The position numbers were made by a program, and so were the translations under genes. This document shows positions 18,382 through 25,814 of a stretch of 39,736 bases of DNA, piece by piece. Origin of the DNA: an uncultured Bacteroidales bacterium (GTDB lineage Bacteria > Bacteroidota > Bacteroidia > Bacteroidales > Muribaculaceae); contig CASBHZ010000021.1 in assembly GCA_949123685.1 (NCBI GenBank), positions 1 to 39,736 on the forward strand, given 5' to 3'. The notes under the pieces are model-generated. The model had not been told where the DNA came from and did not search any database. It saw only the letters and a list, made by a program, of their open reading frames with translations. Numbering within the stretch: position 1 is the first letter of the stretch; each line of letters starts with the position of its first letter.

Positions 18382-19371
18382 ATGAACAGTTTTTGGACAT
18401 CACCAACATTTAATCTACTTTCGATATTAGTTGCAATCATTGCGATTGTATTTATCGGATTTAAGTATGGAGCATCACTTAAGGATAAACGATTACATTT
18501 AGGCTATATATGTGGTATTTGTATATTTCTTATTGTTGAGCTCGCAACATACATCTGCATACAAAGTGACCATTCTGTAGAGATTGTATCATATATTTCT
18601 TTTGCATCAACTCTTTCATCTTTAATCCTTTCCGTGGTCGCAATAATTTATGCAATCGTATACAACAATAAAGGAGAGGTACAATACGGCAAGATTGATA
18701 CAGCATCTTCAAAAATAACCGATTCACTTTCTGAATTTTCAAAAAAATCAGAAGAATTGACGCAAGGACTGTCTGATGTTTTAGATCGCTTATCTGAAGT
18801 TAGAAGTATTTCAATTGAGACGCGAGAACAAGTTAGCAGAATGAATAGTGATGAGTTTAGGAATCCAAAGGATTCACAATCAAACATCGCGCAGAATCTT
18901 CCACAATCATCAACAAATCCGGACAATGCAAATGACGAAAAGCCAGAATCTGCTGAACACGATGATGAGGAGATAATAGAAAAAATAAATAAAGCTTCTC
19001 AAGATACAATCGATCGAGTTGCATTTAATTTTGTTAATGCTGGATCTTTTATAGGCAATCTCGCATTATTGGCATGCATATATTCTCATGACACAAACAA
19101 ACCATTTAATGCATCTGATATCTTTCCACCGTCAAATCAAGATTATGAGATGTATATTTTTGGTTATATAATAGCCTCTTCTGCGTTAGGCGTTATTTAT
19201 GCTCAAAATATTAACGGTAAATTCCAAGTCATAAATTATTATCCTCTTATCAAATTAATTCTAGAAAAAAATATTAAGGAATATTTGGCAAGACTTAATG
19301 ACCCATCTCAAGCATTCAACAAGGAGACATATGAATTTATGCTTCGCTATTTTGGATTATTCACAAAGTAG
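18382..19371 (+). CDS. Unknown AT-rich membrane protein with coiled coil
   Basis: I do not recognise a family. The 329-residue product has three N-terminal membrane segments (about 9-28 LLSILVAIIAIVFIGFKYG, 38-58, 68-92), a cytoplasmic coiled coil (105-160: SKITDSLSEFSKKSEELTQG and on), an acidic low-complexity linker (165-200), and a C-terminal helical domain with one or two hydrophobic helices (about 220-235 and 255-272). It follows doc by 8 nt, so it is probably co-transcribed. It is far richer in A/T than doc, suggesting separate acquisition. Membrane effectors with this layout occur in phage-defence operons, but that role is conjecture. Confidence 0.7.
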   Translation: MNSFWTSPTFNLLSILVAIIAIVFIGFKYGASLKDKRLHLGYICGICIFLIVELATYICIQSDHSVEIVSYISFASTLSSLILSVVAIIYAIVYNNKGEVQYGKIDTASSKITDSLSEFSKKSEELTQGLSDVLDRLSEVRSISIETREQVSRMNSDEFRNPKDSQSNIAQNLPQSSTNPDNANDEKPESAEHDDEEIIEKINKASQDTIDRVAFNFVNAGSFIGNLALLACIYSHDTNKPFNASDIFPPSNQDYEMYIFGYIIASSALGVIYAQNINGKFQVINYYPLIKLILEKNIKEYLARLNDPSQAFNKETYEFMLRYFGLFTK

Positions 19372-19502
19372 GTTATAAATACTTGTTAATGTTTCTTGCC
19401 TCAACCAAATTTGGATGTATCTGTAGTTTATGGAATACTTTTCACAAAGTGGGTAGAAACTGATTCAGCTTAGTTGCGATCATACACTAAACAATTGTTC
19501 TC

Positions 19503-19649
19503 AACGGCATCCTTTACAAGGAAGACGGCATCAAGCGCATCGCCGACAACACCCTCGTAGCCCTCACCCTCATGATTGCCGAAAGCCGCACAGAAGAAAA
19601 AGACACGATGGTCAAAGTCATCGTCAAACTCCTCAACAAGAATAATTGA
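19503..19649 (+). pseudogene. 3' end of a RhuM/Fic-type gene
   Basis: A 48-codon open stretch reads NGILYKEDGIKRIADNTLVA then LTLMIAESRTEEKDTMVKVI and ends LLNKNN-stop. This is the C-terminus of Bacteroidota RhuM-Fic proteins, which continue the Fic core with a LY-x-x-DG...LASLTL-like segment. There is no start codon and the Fic motif itself is missing. The stretch is GC-richer than its AT-rich surroundings, as expected of a remnant left when AT-rich DNA was inserted. It ends 48 bp before abiH. Confidence 0.65.
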
Positions 19650-19697
19650 TATTTTTCAATAACATAACACCAGTTGTAGTGTTAAAATTAATACAAA

Positions 19698-20537
19698 ATG
19701 CAGAACTGTAAAGTATTATATATAATAGGCAACGGCTTCGATATTAGACATAATATTTCGTCAAGTTATCATGATTTCGCTACCTGGGTTATGAAAAAGC
19801 ACCCAATTGAAGGTCTGTCATTAGATTTAATGTTCAACAAGGGGAACAATCTATGGTCAAATTTTGAAGAAGCATTAGGAAACTATGATCCTAATAAGGC
19901 TATTGATGGCTTTTTCACGCCAATGATTGCAGAACGTACGGAAGATAATTATTCCGATAAATCTTTCCATACAATTCAATCCCTAAGCTATGATGAAATT
20001 GTTAGTCTATTCTGCCATTGGATAGAAAGCATTGACTTATCCGAAATTCATCCAAGGCTTTGTCTTAATCCCGACTCATATTTTCTTACATTTAACTATA
20101 CTAAGACATTAGAATTAGTTTATAGTATAAATCCTCAACGGATACTTCATATTCATGGAATTGTTGATAACCCAGATTCAATTATCTTTGGTCATAACAA
20201 CTATATAGATGTCAGAAGTATTTTAGGTGAGACACAATGTAGCAGAGAATGGATAAATCAGTCGAATCGATTGTTCGAAATGAACTTGTTATATAAGGAT
20301 ACGGAAAGCATTCTCAAAAATAGTCCTAATTTTGCAAAACTGGCCGGATTCTACACAATCATAGTATTGGGACATTCATTAAATAATGTGGACAGACTAT
20401 ATTTCGAACAGATACTACATCAAAATCCAACAGCTTTATGGATAGTGGATTATAACCCAAAAAAACCAATGGAATTAGAGTTAAAAAAAGAATTCCTCAA
20501 AGAATTAGGGGTCAAGAGAGTACGGCCGTTTGCCTAA
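19698..20537 (+). CDS. abiH: AbiH-family abortive-infection protein
   Basis: The 279-residue protein shows AbiH hallmarks: a Rossmann-like start VLYIIGNGFDIRHNISSSYH with DF following, the mid motif YFLTFNYTKTLELVY, HIHG, FGHNN and a late VLGHSLNNVD. AbiH proteins give abortive phage resistance in lactococci by an unresolved mechanism; the fold resembles SIR2-like nucleotide-binding enzymes. The gene is AT-rich and stands alone on the plus strand behind a Fic gene relic, consistent with recent acquisition in a defence hot spot. Confidence 0.85.
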   Translation: MQNCKVLYIIGNGFDIRHNISSSYHDFATWVMKKHPIEGLSLDLMFNKGNNLWSNFEEALGNYDPNKAIDGFFTPMIAERTEDNYSDKSFHTIQSLSYDEIVSLFCHWIESIDLSEIHPRLCLNPDSYFLTFNYTKTLELVYSINPQRILHIHGIVDNPDSIIFGHNNYIDVRSILGETQCSREWINQSNRLFEMNLLYKDTESILKNSPNFAKLAGFYTIIVLGHSLNNVDRLYFEQILHQNPTALWIVDYNPKKPMELELKKEFLKELGVKRVRPFA

Positions 20538-20716
20538 GCTATCTAAAAGTTTATTAGTAATCTCTGATTTGTGTTAGACATGAAATATTACCACTAAAAT
20601 AAGGTCTATCACCATATACTCGCAAATACAACTGTCTTCTTAATTAAGTAAATAGTTTGTGATTTTCTCCAAGCAATCAACTTGAAGCAACTTTAATGCA
20701 AACTTGAACAACAAAA

Positions 20717-20755
20717 GCCCCGATCGCCGTATATCGATGACGCAGCAGTCGGGGC
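20717..20755 (-). terminator. Intrinsic terminator of the aspartyl protease gene
   Basis: GCCCCGA (20717-20723) pairs with TCGGGGC (20749-20755); on the minus strand the stem is followed by TTTTGTTGTT. It lies 77 nt after the stop of the minus-strand protease. The rest of 20538-20831 is AT-rich and holds nothing else I can identify. Confidence 0.65.
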
Positions 20756-20831
20756 ATAGATTGGTAGATTGAAATGATTGTTAAGTATACATAATAAAAA
20801 TGCTCATAAAATAGAACAATTTTGAATTGAG

Positions 20832-22004
20832 TTAGTATTTGATATTATTTTTATTACAAAAAGTCCGAGCATTATCACTGCCATTTTGAGCTAATGCAGT
20901 GATATATTTTGTGAATTCTTCATCACTAAAACGATAGGCTAACCATTGACATTCTGCATAATTAGACGCTAAATCCATGAGTGACCCGTTGTCTTTAATT
21001 CCAGTTGGGATAACTTTAGAAATACACTTGTTCCAACAGGATGTCGCAGACATATTGCATTCTGCCGCATAGAATCCTAATGCTTTCAAATAATAGTCTG
21101 CTGCATCAGAGTAATATTCTTTATCCCATAATGATGCCGCATAATTTTGCGCAATTGTCCCCTTAATCTTATTAGAATTTAGTTTTGTACCGGAATAGTT
21201 GCAATCTTCTGCAAGATTTATGCCTTTTTCAATATAGACATTTCCCCAATCGGGCTGATTGTCTCTAATATAAGCATGAGCTAAATTTACAAATAAGTTA
21301 AATTGTGCTGTTACGGGATTGTATGACGTTGCTTTAGTTAAGTCTGATGACATTAGTTGACGATATAATTTAATGGCCACTTTGTAATTGTCGTTAGCTT
21401 CACAGGTTCTAGCATATTCTGATATTCCATATTCACTTAACGCGTCATTTTCATATAGAATCGAATAATACTTTTCTGCTTGTGCATAATTACCATCATC
21501 TAAAGCCTTATCTGCCAGTGTGCTATAATAATCAATTATATCATCATTCAATTGATTTGTGCCTCCTGAAATTATCAATTGAGAGCCATTCAATTGTATG
21601 TGTCCTAACTTTTGTATGGCACTTTGACCTAACAGCAATGGTGCGTTTTGAGATGCTATTACTATTGCTTCAATGTCCCGGAGCTTTAATCCTCCTATTT
21701 CTATTTCTTTAAGATTTATTCTGAGGTGATCTACAATGCTACCATCAGCTGTTTGCGTTTGACCAACACCCATTAGATCGTTATCAGATATATAATCATT
21801 ATCCAATAGATATTCTGCCATGGCAGTAGATAGGGAAACGTTAGAAGCTCCTGTGTCAAAGATGAATTTCATTTTCGCTCCATTGACCATACATGGAATA
21901 CGATACACACCACCATATTCTTCCATTTGGATTACAGTATCACTCCACGCAGTATTAGCATGTAGCATGGCTATTATCAAGAAGATTATTCGAGAGATTT
22001 GCAT
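20832..22004 (-). CDS. Secreted retropepsin-like aspartyl protease with helical repeat domain
   Basis: The 390-residue protein has a signal peptide (MQISRIIFLIIAMLHANTAW), a retropepsin-like domain at about 25-150 with the catalytic motif FIFDTGASNV (D50) and a later hydrophobic LLLGQSAIQKLG strand, then an alpha-helical TPR-like region (155-390) with repeats such as DGNYAQAEKYYSILYEN and KEYYSDAADYYLKALGFYA. One DTG per chain means it would act as a dimer. It probably works in the periplasm; substrate unknown. It forms the left chromosomal neighbour of the integrated element. Confidence 0.82.
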   Translation of the reverse strand: MQISRIIFLIIAMLHANTAWSDTVIQMEEYGGVYRIPCMVNGAKMKFIFDTGASNVSLSTAMAEYLLDNDYISDNDLMGVGQTQTADGSIVDHLRINLKEIEIGGLKLRDIEAIVIASQNAPLLLGQSAIQKLGHIQLNGSQLIISGGTNQLNDDIIDYYSTLADKALDDGNYAQAEKYYSILYENDALSEYGISEYARTCEANDNYKVAIKLYRQLMSSDLTKATSYNPVTAQFNLFVNLAHAYIRDNQPDWGNVYIEKGINLAEDCNYSGTKLNSNKIKGTIAQNYAASLWDKEYYSDAADYYLKALGFYAAECNMSATSCWNKCISKVIPTGIKDNGSLMDLASNYAECQWLAYRFSDEEFTKYITALAQNGSDNARTFCNKNNIKY

Positions 22005-22126
22005 CGGATATGTGTACTAACAAAAGTTAAAGAATTTAAATACGGTTGATTCAGTCCGCATCATGTTGATTTATTTCGGTTGAAATCTGGACCTGCGGGA
22101 GGTCGGTTGACACGGGTTGAAACTGA

Positions 22127-22163
22127 AAATCGCAAGCAGTTTTGAATTAACTACTTGCGATTT
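22127..22163 (-). terminator. Hairpin beside attL, probable original tRNA-Leu terminator
   Basis: AAATCGCAAG (22127-22136) and CTTGCGATTT (22154-22163) form a 10-bp stem with a 17-nt loop. On the minus strand the stem runs into TTTTCAGTTT-like sequence. It lies 4 nt outside the att core. In the uninterrupted chromosome it would stand directly after tRNA-Leu and terminate its transcript. Confidence 0.6.
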
Positions 22164-22167
22164 CTTA

Positions 22168-22182
22168 TGGTGCCCAGAACAG
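22168..22182. other. attL: attL core (15 bp)
   Basis: TGGTGCCCAGAACAG is identical to 38001-38015, the last 15 nt of tRNA-Leu including CCA (reverse complement). Flanking similarity extends it to 21 positions with two mismatches. Here the core is followed by unrelated sequence, not a tRNA body, as expected for the distal junction of an integrated element. Confidence 0.8.
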
Positions 22183-22300
22183 AACCACTAAAACTACATC
22201 CTATTACTTTCTAATGCTTTTATATATTGCTTTATATTAGTGTATTATAAAAATTATGCAGATTTTAGAGAGTCTTTGAATTACTTAAAATCGCGGAATT

Positions 22301-22394
22301 TTGCCTGTAAATTTGCCTGTAAAATTATTTTGAGTTACCTTTGTAATCGTATTCGGGTTGAACCGCGTGGGCGTTGCCTGCAAAGTTGCCTGTA
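22301..22394 (+). repeat. Left integrase arm-type binding sites
   Basis: TTGCCTGTA occurs at 22301-22309, 22313-22321 and 22386-22394, with the variant TTGCCTGCA at 22374-22382. They form two pairs, each with 12-nt spacing. The same repeat in tandem is found at the other end of the element. Arm-type sites are bound by the N-terminal domain of tyrosine integrases and set the direction of recombination. Confidence 0.75.
22312..22343 (+). promoter_or_regulatory. Integrase promoter overlapping an arm site
   Basis: TTTG at 22312-22315 and TACCTTTG at 22336-22343 match the Bacteroides -33 and -7 consensus with 20-bp spacing. The -33 box lies within the second TTGCCTGTA site, so integrase bound there should block its own promoter. 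The rest of 22005-22424 holds the hairpin, att core and arm sites described separately. Confidence 0.65.
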
Positions 22395-22424
22395 ATAGTA
22401 ATTTTAACTCTTATAATCTCTCCA

Positions 22425-23843
22425 ATGGCGACATTCAGATTTGAACTAAACGGACGACCAACAAAGAATAAGACATACGTGGTGTATCTTCGTGTGACAG
22501 TCGGTGGTAAAAGAAAACTTATCAAGACGATGGTCGAGATTGCTCGGCCATCTGATTTCAATGCCAAATGCAAAGGCGAGAATTGGATTCGTGGCGGTGT
22601 CCGCGACGCAAAGGTGCTCAATGCCCAGCTGGCCGATATTCTCGCCAAGGCGAAGGAAACGTATAAAGAGCTTGACAAGGAGGGTGAGGTTACGACCGTT
22701 GCGCTTGCCAAGGAGATGAATACCGAGATTGTCTCTCCTTCATTCATGGCGTTTGCCAAAGAACGGGCACAGATGATTTACGACAATGGCGGTTGGCGCA
22801 ACTGGCGTAAGTATTGCGGGCTTATCAATAAGCTGGATGCATTCCGAAAGAAACGCCGTATGGCCGACATTACCGTTGCTGACATGACGGTTGAGCTGTT
22901 GACTCGCTTTGACAACTTCCTTCACAAATGGGAGAATGAACGTGAGCCGGGGAAACTGTTGCATCCAAATACTATCGAGGTGCAGTTCAATATTCTCCGC
23001 ACGCTCGTTCACCGCGCTATCGAAGTCGGTATAATGGAAGCCTCCAAAGATCCGTTTCTTGTTTTCAAATACAAAGGCGTAAAGACCATCAAGGAAAAAC
23101 TTGATGACTCGGAAATGGAGCGCATCATCAATCTGGAATTGGAAGAAGGTTCGCTGATATGGCACTGCAAGAATTATTTCTTATTCAGCTATTATTGCGC
23201 CGGAATCCGCGCAGCTGATTTGATTCAACTCCGGTGGCGTAATGTAACGGAGAATGGTAGGTTGCACTACCAAATGGGCAAGAACCACAAAGACCGAGAC
23301 CTTTTGCTTGTTGATCAGGCCTTGGATATACTTCGGTATTATCATAATGATGATATCAATCCGGATGATTATATCTTCCCCTTGCTTGACAATGATGCCC
23401 CGTTTGCAAAATTTGTCACTCAAGCTGATAAGGACAGAATGAAGCCAGAGTTACGTCACCAGCTTTACCAACAGATTTCAGCCAGGAACGCCCTTATCAA
23501 TAAATATCTCAAAAAGATTGCAGAGAAAGCGGAAATAGAGAAGCCTCTTTCAATGCACATCAGCCGTCACTCATTCGCACATATAGCGCAGGAGTCCGGG
23601 GCGGAGTCATCTGCGATAAAGAATATCCTCGGTCATAGCAACCTCGCCACAACCGAACGATATATGGGTAGCTTCGACACCACCAAGACCGATGAAACGC
23701 TACGCAACGTCTTCGCCAAGAAACAATCCTCGGTAACAACGACAGAGGATTCAGGAGCGACAAAAGAGGAGCAGGCCATCGAATTGCTAAAGGGTATGAC
23801 CCCGGAGCAAATAATGGCTGTGATTTCAGCAATCAACAAATAA
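22425..23843 (+). CDS. int: Tyrosine recombinase/integrase of the element
   Basis: The 472-residue integrase has an N-terminal arm-binding domain (ATFRFELNGRPTKNKTYVVY and on), a SAM-like core-binding domain at about 100-200, and a catalytic domain with Arg in YYCAGIRAADLIQLRW, HISRHSFAH (H-x-x-R), LGHSNLATTERYM (H and nucleophile Tyr). I chose the ATG at 22425. The open frame extends to a TTG at 22374, but that stretch is built from the arm-type repeats and reads as a hydrophobic string unlike Bacteroides integrases. It reads away from attL into the element, and the YhcG-like gene follows by 19 nt. Confidence 0.93.
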   Translation: MATFRFELNGRPTKNKTYVVYLRVTVGGKRKLIKTMVEIARPSDFNAKCKGENWIRGGVRDAKVLNAQLADILAKAKETYKELDKEGEVTTVALAKEMNTEIVSPSFMAFAKERAQMIYDNGGWRNWRKYCGLINKLDAFRKKRRMADITVADMTVELLTRFDNFLHKWENEREPGKLLHPNTIEVQFNILRTLVHRAIEVGIMEASKDPFLVFKYKGVKTIKEKLDDSEMERIINLELEEGSLIWHCKNYFLFSYYCAGIRAADLIQLRWRNVTENGRLHYQMGKNHKDRDLLLVDQALDILRYYHNDDINPDDYIFPLLDNDAPFAKFVTQADKDRMKPELRHQLYQQISARNALINKYLKKIAEKAEIEKPLSMHISRHSFAHIAQESGAESSAIKNILGHSNLATTERYMGSFDTTKTDETLRNVFAKKQSSVTTTEDSGATKEEQAIELLKGMTPEQIMAVISAINK

Positions 23844-23862
23844 TCAGTAAATTTGCAGTATT

Positions 23863-24993
23863 ATGGCAAAGGAAGCAATTATACGACAAGATACAGCAGA
23901 TTATAACTCCGCTGTTCAGACAATAAAAGAAGCGATTCTTCGCAGTCAGTATAAGGCAGCGAAGTTAGTCAACCGGGAAATGCTGTCTCTATACTATGGT
24001 ATAGGCCGGTATATCTCAGCGAACTCTCGTGAGGTCTTCTGGGGAACTGGAGCCATAAAAACTATCTCAGAGCGACTTCGCAAGGAGCTGCCGGGTCTAA
24101 AGGGCTTTTCTCAGACCAATCTCAAATACATGAGAATTTTTTATGAGGAATGGTCACCTATTATCGAAGCCAAGAACCCTAAATCGTCAGCCGTGGCTGA
24201 CGAAATTGACACAGACTCTCTTTTGCCTGTTAAATCGTCAACCACGGCTGACGATTTGGAAAAATTTCTCAATTTAAGCTTCAGCCACCATATTATAATC
24301 TTGGCAGAAGAAAAGAATATTGAAAAGCGTTGGAAATATATCAGTCTGGCAATTGAAAATAAATGGGATAAGCGTTTCCTTAAAACACAAATAAAGGAAA
24401 ATGTTGCCGATAAGTATGGGGCTATGCCATCAAACTTTGGCGTAACAATCAAGGACAGCCGCGATGCAATCAAAGCACTCAACATGTTTAAGGATGAATA
24501 CCTTCTTGACTTTATCAATACTGAGGAAATCGGCATAAGAGATCTTGCAGATATCGATGAGCGAGTTGTGGAACAAGAGATAATCCACAATATCAAGAAA
24601 TTCATAATGACCTTCGGTCGTGATTTTGCGTTCGTCGGAAACCAATATCATCTTGAGGCATTTTCAGAAGACTTCTTTCCCGACCTATTGTTTTTCAATC
24701 GAGAACTGAACTGTCTGGTCGTTGTGGAGCTTAAGACCGGAGATTTCAAACCCGGTTATCTTGCCCAGCTTATGACATATCTTCGCATTTTGGATGATAA
24801 GGTGAAAAAGCCGCACGAGAATCCCTCGATCGGCATAGTGTTATGCAAGAACGCTAATAAAGACTTCGTAGAGTACGTTATTCAGGATTATGCCAAGCCT
24901 ATGGGCGTAGCAACATATCGTCTCAGTGAGGAAATGCCGGAAAAATTGCGCGAGGCACTGCCGGATGTTGAAGAGTTAAAGAAATTACTCTGA
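23863..24993 (+). CDS. YhcG/DUF1016-family PD-(D/E)XK nuclease
   Basis: The 376-residue protein matches the YhcG layout. The N-terminal DUF1016 helical domain includes KAAKLVNREMLSLYYGIGRY, RLRKELPGLKGFSQTNLKYM and the block SFSHHIIILAEEKN. The C-terminal nuclease fold has FFPDLLFFN (Asp) and VVVELKTGDFKPGY (E-x-K). The linker at residues 107-131 contains KSSAVADE and KSSTTADD, encoded by a palindromic repeat (24181-24257). The natural substrate of these nucleases is unsettled; many lie in mobile or defence regions, as here. It directly follows the integrase gene and may be co-transcribed with it. Confidence 0.88.
   Translation: MAKEAIIRQDTADYNSAVQTIKEAILRSQYKAAKLVNREMLSLYYGIGRYISANSREVFWGTGAIKTISERLRKELPGLKGFSQTNLKYMRIFYEEWSPIIEAKNPKSSAVADEIDTDSLLPVKSSTTADDLEKFLNLSFSHHIIILAEEKNIEKRWKYISLAIENKWDKRFLKTQIKENVADKYGAMPSNFGVTIKDSRDAIKALNMFKDEYLLDFINTEEIGIRDLADIDERVVEQEIIHNIKKFIMTFGRDFAFVGNQYHLEAFSEDFFPDLLFFNRELNCLVVVELKTGDFKPGYLAQLMTYLRILDDKVKKPHENPSIGIVLCKNANKDFVEYVIQDYAKPMGVATYRLSEEMPEKLREALPDVEELKKLL
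24181..24257 (+). repeat. Inverted palindromic mini-repeat inside the nuclease gene
   Basis: The 23-nt copy at 24181-24203 and the 26-nt copy at 24232-24257 both contain CGTCA-x-CC-xx-GGCTGACG-like palindromes. The second is nearly the reverse complement of the first. Both are read in frame (KSSAVADE and KSSTTADD) in an apparent linker, so the insertion does not break the protein. Confidence 0.65.
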
Positions 24994-25054
24994 TTAGGAA
25001 TTGTCGTCTCTCTTCAATTGCAATCCTCTCATGTCATAGATGGTGCCATATAGA

Positions 25055-25200
25055 ATGTCACCAACAAATTCTTTGTTGTCATCAATAATGGCACCGATGG
25101 CACCAATTATGTCACCAATAAATTTGAGATTGGCACCAATAATGTCACCAATCCGGCACCAATGGAACAATGCGGAACAATGACTGGAACAATCCGGAAC
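25055..25200. repeat. Cluster of short degenerate direct repeats (iteron-like)
   Basis: About ten units of the form GGCACCAAT, TGTCACCAAT or GGAACAAT are packed into 145 bp, at 25055, 25089, 25097, 25109, 25130, 25142, 25154, 25164, 25173 and 25185. Part has a 33-bp higher-order period (25097/25130 and 25109/25142). One minus-strand frame reads IGDIIGA-like repeats without a start codon. Otherwise 24994-25233 shows no gene. It could be a protein-binding iteron array or the relic of a repetitive coding sequence. Confidence 0.6.
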
Positions 25201-25233
25201 GATAAACGGAACGAAGAGTAGAGAGAATTAACG

Positions 25234-25270
25234 TCGGCAAGGAGGTCGCTCCCTGCCGATGTTTTCTTTC
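25234..25270 (+). terminator. Intrinsic terminator between convergent nuclease and mobA-like genes
   Basis: TCGGCAAGGAG (25234-25244) pairs with CTCCCTGCCGA (25249-25259), one G-U pair, 4-nt loop, followed by TGTTTTCTTTC. It is placed to end transcription of the plus-strand integrase/nuclease genes before the convergent minus-strand mobA-like gene. Confidence 0.65.
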
Positions 25271-25360
25271 GCCGTTCTTATTTGTCCTGCATGGTTTGTT
25301 GCCAGCGATGGTTGAACTATTTGGTTAGTTTTTGGTTGTCTATACATACAGACACCAGCC

Positions 25361-25675
25361 TCATCGTTGCTTCTCGCTGAAATTCTCGCGAAGCGTCTTT
25401 ACCAATGTGTCGTAACTGACACCGTAAGTCCGATAGAGTGCGTTCAGCGAGGACAGCTGTTTGATGAAAATCCGAGTGTTTTCATCGACAACAAAGACCT
25501 TGAAAGGCTTCTGGAAAAGAAAGTTCTTGATGAATACAGCCTTATTGACGGCTTCGGACTGCTCGAACATTGAGAGGAATCGAGCATTTTCCTCTACATT
25601 GAACCGCACGACGTAACGGTTCACAGAAGGGTCAGCCTTGAATCTGCGACCTCCGCTGTTTGAGTATCTACCCAT
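25361..25675 (-). CDS. MobA-like relaxosome accessory protein, C-terminally short
   Basis: The 104-residue product reads MGRYSNSGGRRFKADPSVNR, then YVVRFNVEENARFLSMFEQS, FIKNFLFQKPFKV and a terminal VKTLRENFSEKQR. This matches Bacteroides MobA-type ribbon-helix-helix mobilisation proteins, which bind oriT beside a relaxase. Relatives as I recall them continue about 35 residues beyond FSEK; here a stop follows at once. I chose the ATG at 25675; an open frame continues to 25924 but has no family resemblance. No mobB relaxase follows, so the module is a remnant or is served in trans. Confidence 0.65.
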   Translation of the reverse strand: MGRYSNSGGRRFKADPSVNRYVVRFNVEENARFLSMFEQSEAVNKAVFIKNFLFQKPFKVFVVDENTRIFIKQLSSLNALYRTYGVSYDTLVKTLRENFSEKQR

Positions 25676-25776
25676 AAAAATAAGAGACGGCATCGCAGAT
25701 TGCGTCGCTGAGAAATGCCGCAGGCGTTGAAACGGGTTTCCGACTTTGGAGGAAACCATTCCCTCGGAGAGCAAGG

Positions 25777-25814
25777 GTTGCAAGGCACCGGTTTTATTTC
25801 GAGTGCCTTGCAAC
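25777..25814. other. Perfect 12-bp inverted repeat, candidate oriT element
   Basis: GTTGCAAGGCAC (25777-25788) and GTGCCTTGCAAC (25803-25814) are perfect inverted copies around a 14-nt T-rich loop, about 100 bp upstream of the mobA-like start. Mob-type oriT regions usually carry such a hairpin just upstream of mobA. No nick site can be assigned. Confidence 0.45.

Noticed and set aside
22374..22424. Extended integrase start at TTG 22374
   Set aside because: The extra 17 codons are made of the TTGCCTGTA repeats; the ATG at 22425 begins the expected arm-binding domain.
24223..24231. TTGCCTGTT as another integrase arm site
   Set aside because: One mismatch, single copy, inside the nuclease coding sequence about 2 kb from the end; likely chance.
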